Below are positions 4,567 through 6,502 of a stretch of DNA of 6,502 bases, in pieces. A program made the position numbers and the translations under genes. Each line of letters starts with the position of its first letter. Within the stretch, counting starts at the first letter, position 1. The stretch is from an uncultured Labedella sp. Lineage in GTDB: Bacteria > Actinomycetota > Actinomycetes > Actinomycetales > Microbacteriaceae. The notes under the pieces were generated by a model. That model searched no databases and was not told the origin of the DNA. It saw nothing but the letters and a program-made list of their open reading frames with translations. The stretch is from positions 1-6,502 of the forward strand of contig CAKTZW010000109.1 of the NCBI GenBank assembly GCA_934636065.1, given 5' to 3'.

Positions 4567-6502
4567 GTGGATGATTCGAGCGAGACGAAAAAGACCACCC
4601 GACCGACCCCCGCGGAGCACCCCGAGCGCCGCAGCAATCGAGCAGGCGACGCCGCCCGTCGCGTCCTCCGCGAGACGACCGACGCGACCCCGCAGTCGAT
4701 CCACCCCGCGCTGATCCCCGGTCTCGGGGTCGAGCAGACCAACCGGGCGTTCCGCACCGACCGCGTCGTCACCGGCGTTGCCGTCGGCTTCGCCGTGGCC
4801 TTCATCGCGTGGGGCGTGCTCGGCGGTGGGAGCCTCGCCGACACGGCGAGCGCCGCCCTCGCGTGGGTGGTCGACTACACCGGCTTCTTCTTCACCACGA
4901 TCGCGACGATCATCCTCGTCTTCATGCTCTACGTCGGCTTCAGCCGCTTCGGCCGCATCCGGCTGGGCCGCGACGACGAGGAGCCGGAGTACACGATGTT
5001 CTCGTGGATCTCGATGCTCTTCGCGGCGGGCATGGGCATCGGCCTCGTCTTCTGGGGCGCCGCGGAACCGCTGACGTTCTTCGAGTCGCCGCCCCCGGGA
5101 ACGGCGGAGGCCGGGACGATCGATGCCATGCACGTGGCGCAGTCGCAGGTGCTCTACCACTGGGGTCCCCAGGCCTGGTCCTTCTATGCACTCGTCGGTG
5201 GCGCCATCGCGTACGGCGCCTACCGCAAGGGCCGCACCCCGCTCATCTCGTCGATCTTCGCCCCGCTCCTCGGCGAGCACCGCACGCAGGGTCCCGTCGG
5301 GAAGATCATCGACATCTTCGCGATCATCGTGACGCTCTTCGGGACCGCGGCCTCCCTTGGGTTGGGCGCCCTGCAGATCGGGCACGGCGTCGAGCTCGTG
5401 ACGGGACTCGGCGACCTCGGCAATGGACTCCTCGTCGGCGTCATCGCCGTACTCACGGCCGCGTTCATCGCGTCGGCCGTCTCGGGCGTCTCGCGGGGCA
5501 TCCGCGCGCTGTCGAACATCAACGCCGTCATGGCCATCGTGCTGGCGATCTTCGTGTTCTTCGTCGGCCCGACGCTGCTGATCCTCAACATCATCCCCTC
5601 GGTCGCCGCGCACTTCATCGGCGACCTCCCCGACCTCGTCGGCCGATCCGCGTCGCAGGGCGAGGAGACGCAGGCGTTCCTCTCGGGCTGGACGATCTTC
5701 TACTGGGCGTGGTGGATCTCCTGGTCCCCCTTCGTCGGCATGTTCATCGCGAAGATCTCGCGCGGCCGCACGCTCCGCGAGTTCGTGTCGGTCGTCGTGC
5801 TCGTCCCGTCCGGGCTGTCGTTCGTGTGGTTCGCGATCTTCGGAACCACGGCGATCGACCAGCAGATGAACGGGGCCGGACTCGAGGCGTCGCCGCCCGA
5901 GGACGTGCTCTTCGGCGTGCTCGCCAACCTCCCGCTCTCCGGTGTCACGACGATCCTCTTGGCCGTGCTCGTCGCCATCTTCTTCGTCACCGGCGCGGAC
6001 TCCGCGTCGCTCGTGATGGGCACGCTCTCGCAGCAGGGCCGTCCGGACCCGTCGCGGTGGATCACCGTCGTGTGGGGGACGCTCGTCGGCGCCATCGCGG
6101 CGGTGCTCCTCGTCGCCGGCGGCGAGGAGGGCAGCGGCCTCACCGCTCTGCAGAACGCCACGATCGTCGCCGCTCTGCCGTTCAGCATCATCATGGCGGC
6201 GATGATGGTCGCCTTCATGAAGGACCTGCGCCGCGACCCGCTCATCCTGCGCGACGAGTACGCGATGCGCGCCGTGCGTCACAGCGTCCGCACGGGGCTC
6301 GAGGAGTACGGCGACGACTTCGCGCTCGTGCCGACCGAGTACGACCACTCGAAGGACGACTTGGCGTGGGTCGAGCCGAATGTCGACGAGGATTTCGCGA
6401 AGGCCTACACCGTCGCGGAGACCGGCATGCTCCCGATCATCGACGTCGACGCCGACGGGGTCGCGACCGGCGCCGTCGCAACGGCGAGCGGGCCGGAGGA
6501 CG
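4567..6502 (+). CDS. BCCT-family betaine/choline/carnitine-type transporter, 3' end beyond the window
   Basis: 645 residues are visible with no stop. The protein is a secondary transporter of the betaine-choline-carnitine family, a LeuT-fold inner-membrane protein importing compatible solutes, usually with Na+. A hydrophilic leader of about 65 residues is followed by roughly twelve hydrophobic segments, from 67-86 to about 551. Family marks are AAGMGIGLVFWGAAEPL at 153-169, HWGPQAWSFY at 198-207 (Trp199, Trp204 and Tyr207 match the betaine-cage Trp189, Trp194 and Tyr197 of Corynebacterium BetP), FGTAASLGLGALQIG from 258, and YWAWWISWSPFVGMFIAKIS from 379 (the BetP Trp373/Trp374/Trp377 region). 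The GMGIG motif fits Na+-coupled betaine-type members rather than the Na+-independent carnitine antiporters. FFVTGADSAS at 472-481 has Gly where BetP has Ser468 of the Na2 site. After the last membrane segment an acidic, soluble tail of more than 93 residues follows. The substrate is probably glycine betaine or a related solute, by inference. Confidence 0.92.
   Translation, partial: MDDSSETKKTTRPTPAEHPERRSNRAGDAARRVLRETTDATPQSIHPALIPGLGVEQTNRAFRTDRVVTGVAVGFAVAFIAWGVLGGGSLADTASAALAWVVDYTGFFFTTIATIILVFMLYVGFSRFGRIRLGRDDEEPEYTMFSWISMLFAAGMGIGLVFWGAAEPLTFFESPPPGTAEAGTIDAMHVAQSQVLYHWGPQAWSFYALVGGAIAYGAYRKGRTPLISSIFAPLLGEHRTQGPVGKIIDIFAIIVTLFGTAASLGLGALQIGHGVELVTGLGDLGNGLLVGVIAVLTAAFIASAVSGVSRGIRALSNINAVMAIVLAIFVFFVGPTLLILNIIPSVAAHFIGDLPDLVGRSASQGEETQAFLSGWTIFYWAWWISWSPFVGMFIAKISRGRTLREFVSVVVLVPSGLSFVWFAIFGTTAIDQQMNGAGLEASPPEDVLFGVLANLPLSGVTTILLAVLVAIFFVTGADSASLVMGTLSQQGRPDPSRWITVVWGTLVGAIAAVLLVAGGEEGSGLTALQNATIVAALPFSIIMAAMMVAFMKDLRRDPLILRDEYAMRAVRHSVRTGLEEYGDDFALVPTEYDHSKDDLAWVEPNVDEDFAKAYTVAETGMLPIIDVDADGVATGAVATASGPED

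Noticed and set aside
1974..4574. An 866-codon open frame on the + strand across the phosphoribosyltransferase and oxidoreductase genes
   Set aside because: It is a GC-rich shadow: Arg/Gly/Asp-heavy with no domain, out of frame with the phosphoribosyltransferase and antisense to a clear FAD oxidoreductase whose motifs are intact.
4453..6348. A 631-codon open frame on the - strand opposite the BCCT transporter
   Set aside because: The translation is His/Arg/Asp/Glu-rich filler without motifs, while the opposite strand encodes all signature segments of a BCCT protein.
1..6502. Novel defence, phage or mobile system
   Set aside because: All large genes fall in ordinary house-keeping or transport families, composition is even across the window, and no integrase, transposase, toxin-antitoxin or nuclease module is seen.

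Overview
The window is high-GC, dense DNA from an actinobacterium. Membership of the Microbacteriaceae (Microbacterium and relatives) is my best guess. It rests on the G/C-ending codons, several TANNNT -10 boxes set 6 or 7 bases before a start codon (leaderless transcription), and a dispersed repeat with core CCTGAGCTTGTCG that I recall from such genomes. No 16S or other marker gene is present, so the family is an inference.

Layout from left to right: (1) the 3' part of a hotdog-fold thioesterase gene (+, cut by the window start); (2) a convergent gene for a 76-residue, very acidic protein of unknown function (-), whose ribosome binding site lies in one arm of a perfect 9-bp hairpin; (3) divergent from it, an AlkA-like HhH-GPD DNA glycosylase (+); (4) a type I phosphoribosyltransferase (+) with its own promoter, placed against a copy of the dispersed repeat; (5) a convergent FAD-dependent oxidoreductase of the phytoene desaturase / PYROXD2 type (-), separated from the phosphoribosyltransferase by 104 bp of tandem and inverted repeat; (6) divergent from it across 277 bp, a BCCT-family osmolyte transporter (+) whose C-terminal tail runs off the window.

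The genes look like single-gene transcription units and not one operon: neighbours are divergent or convergent, and the only co-directional pair (glycosylase, phosphoribosyltransferase) has a promoter between them. Their inferred roles are acyl-thioester hydrolysis, alkylated-base repair, nucleotide-type phosphoribosyl transfer, an uncharacterised flavin redox reaction and compatible-solute uptake. They do not form an obvious pathway. I see no tRNA, rRNA, insertion sequence, phage gene, CRISPR array or defence system. The window reads as ordinary chromosomal core, with its main interest in the regulatory and repeat sequences between genes.
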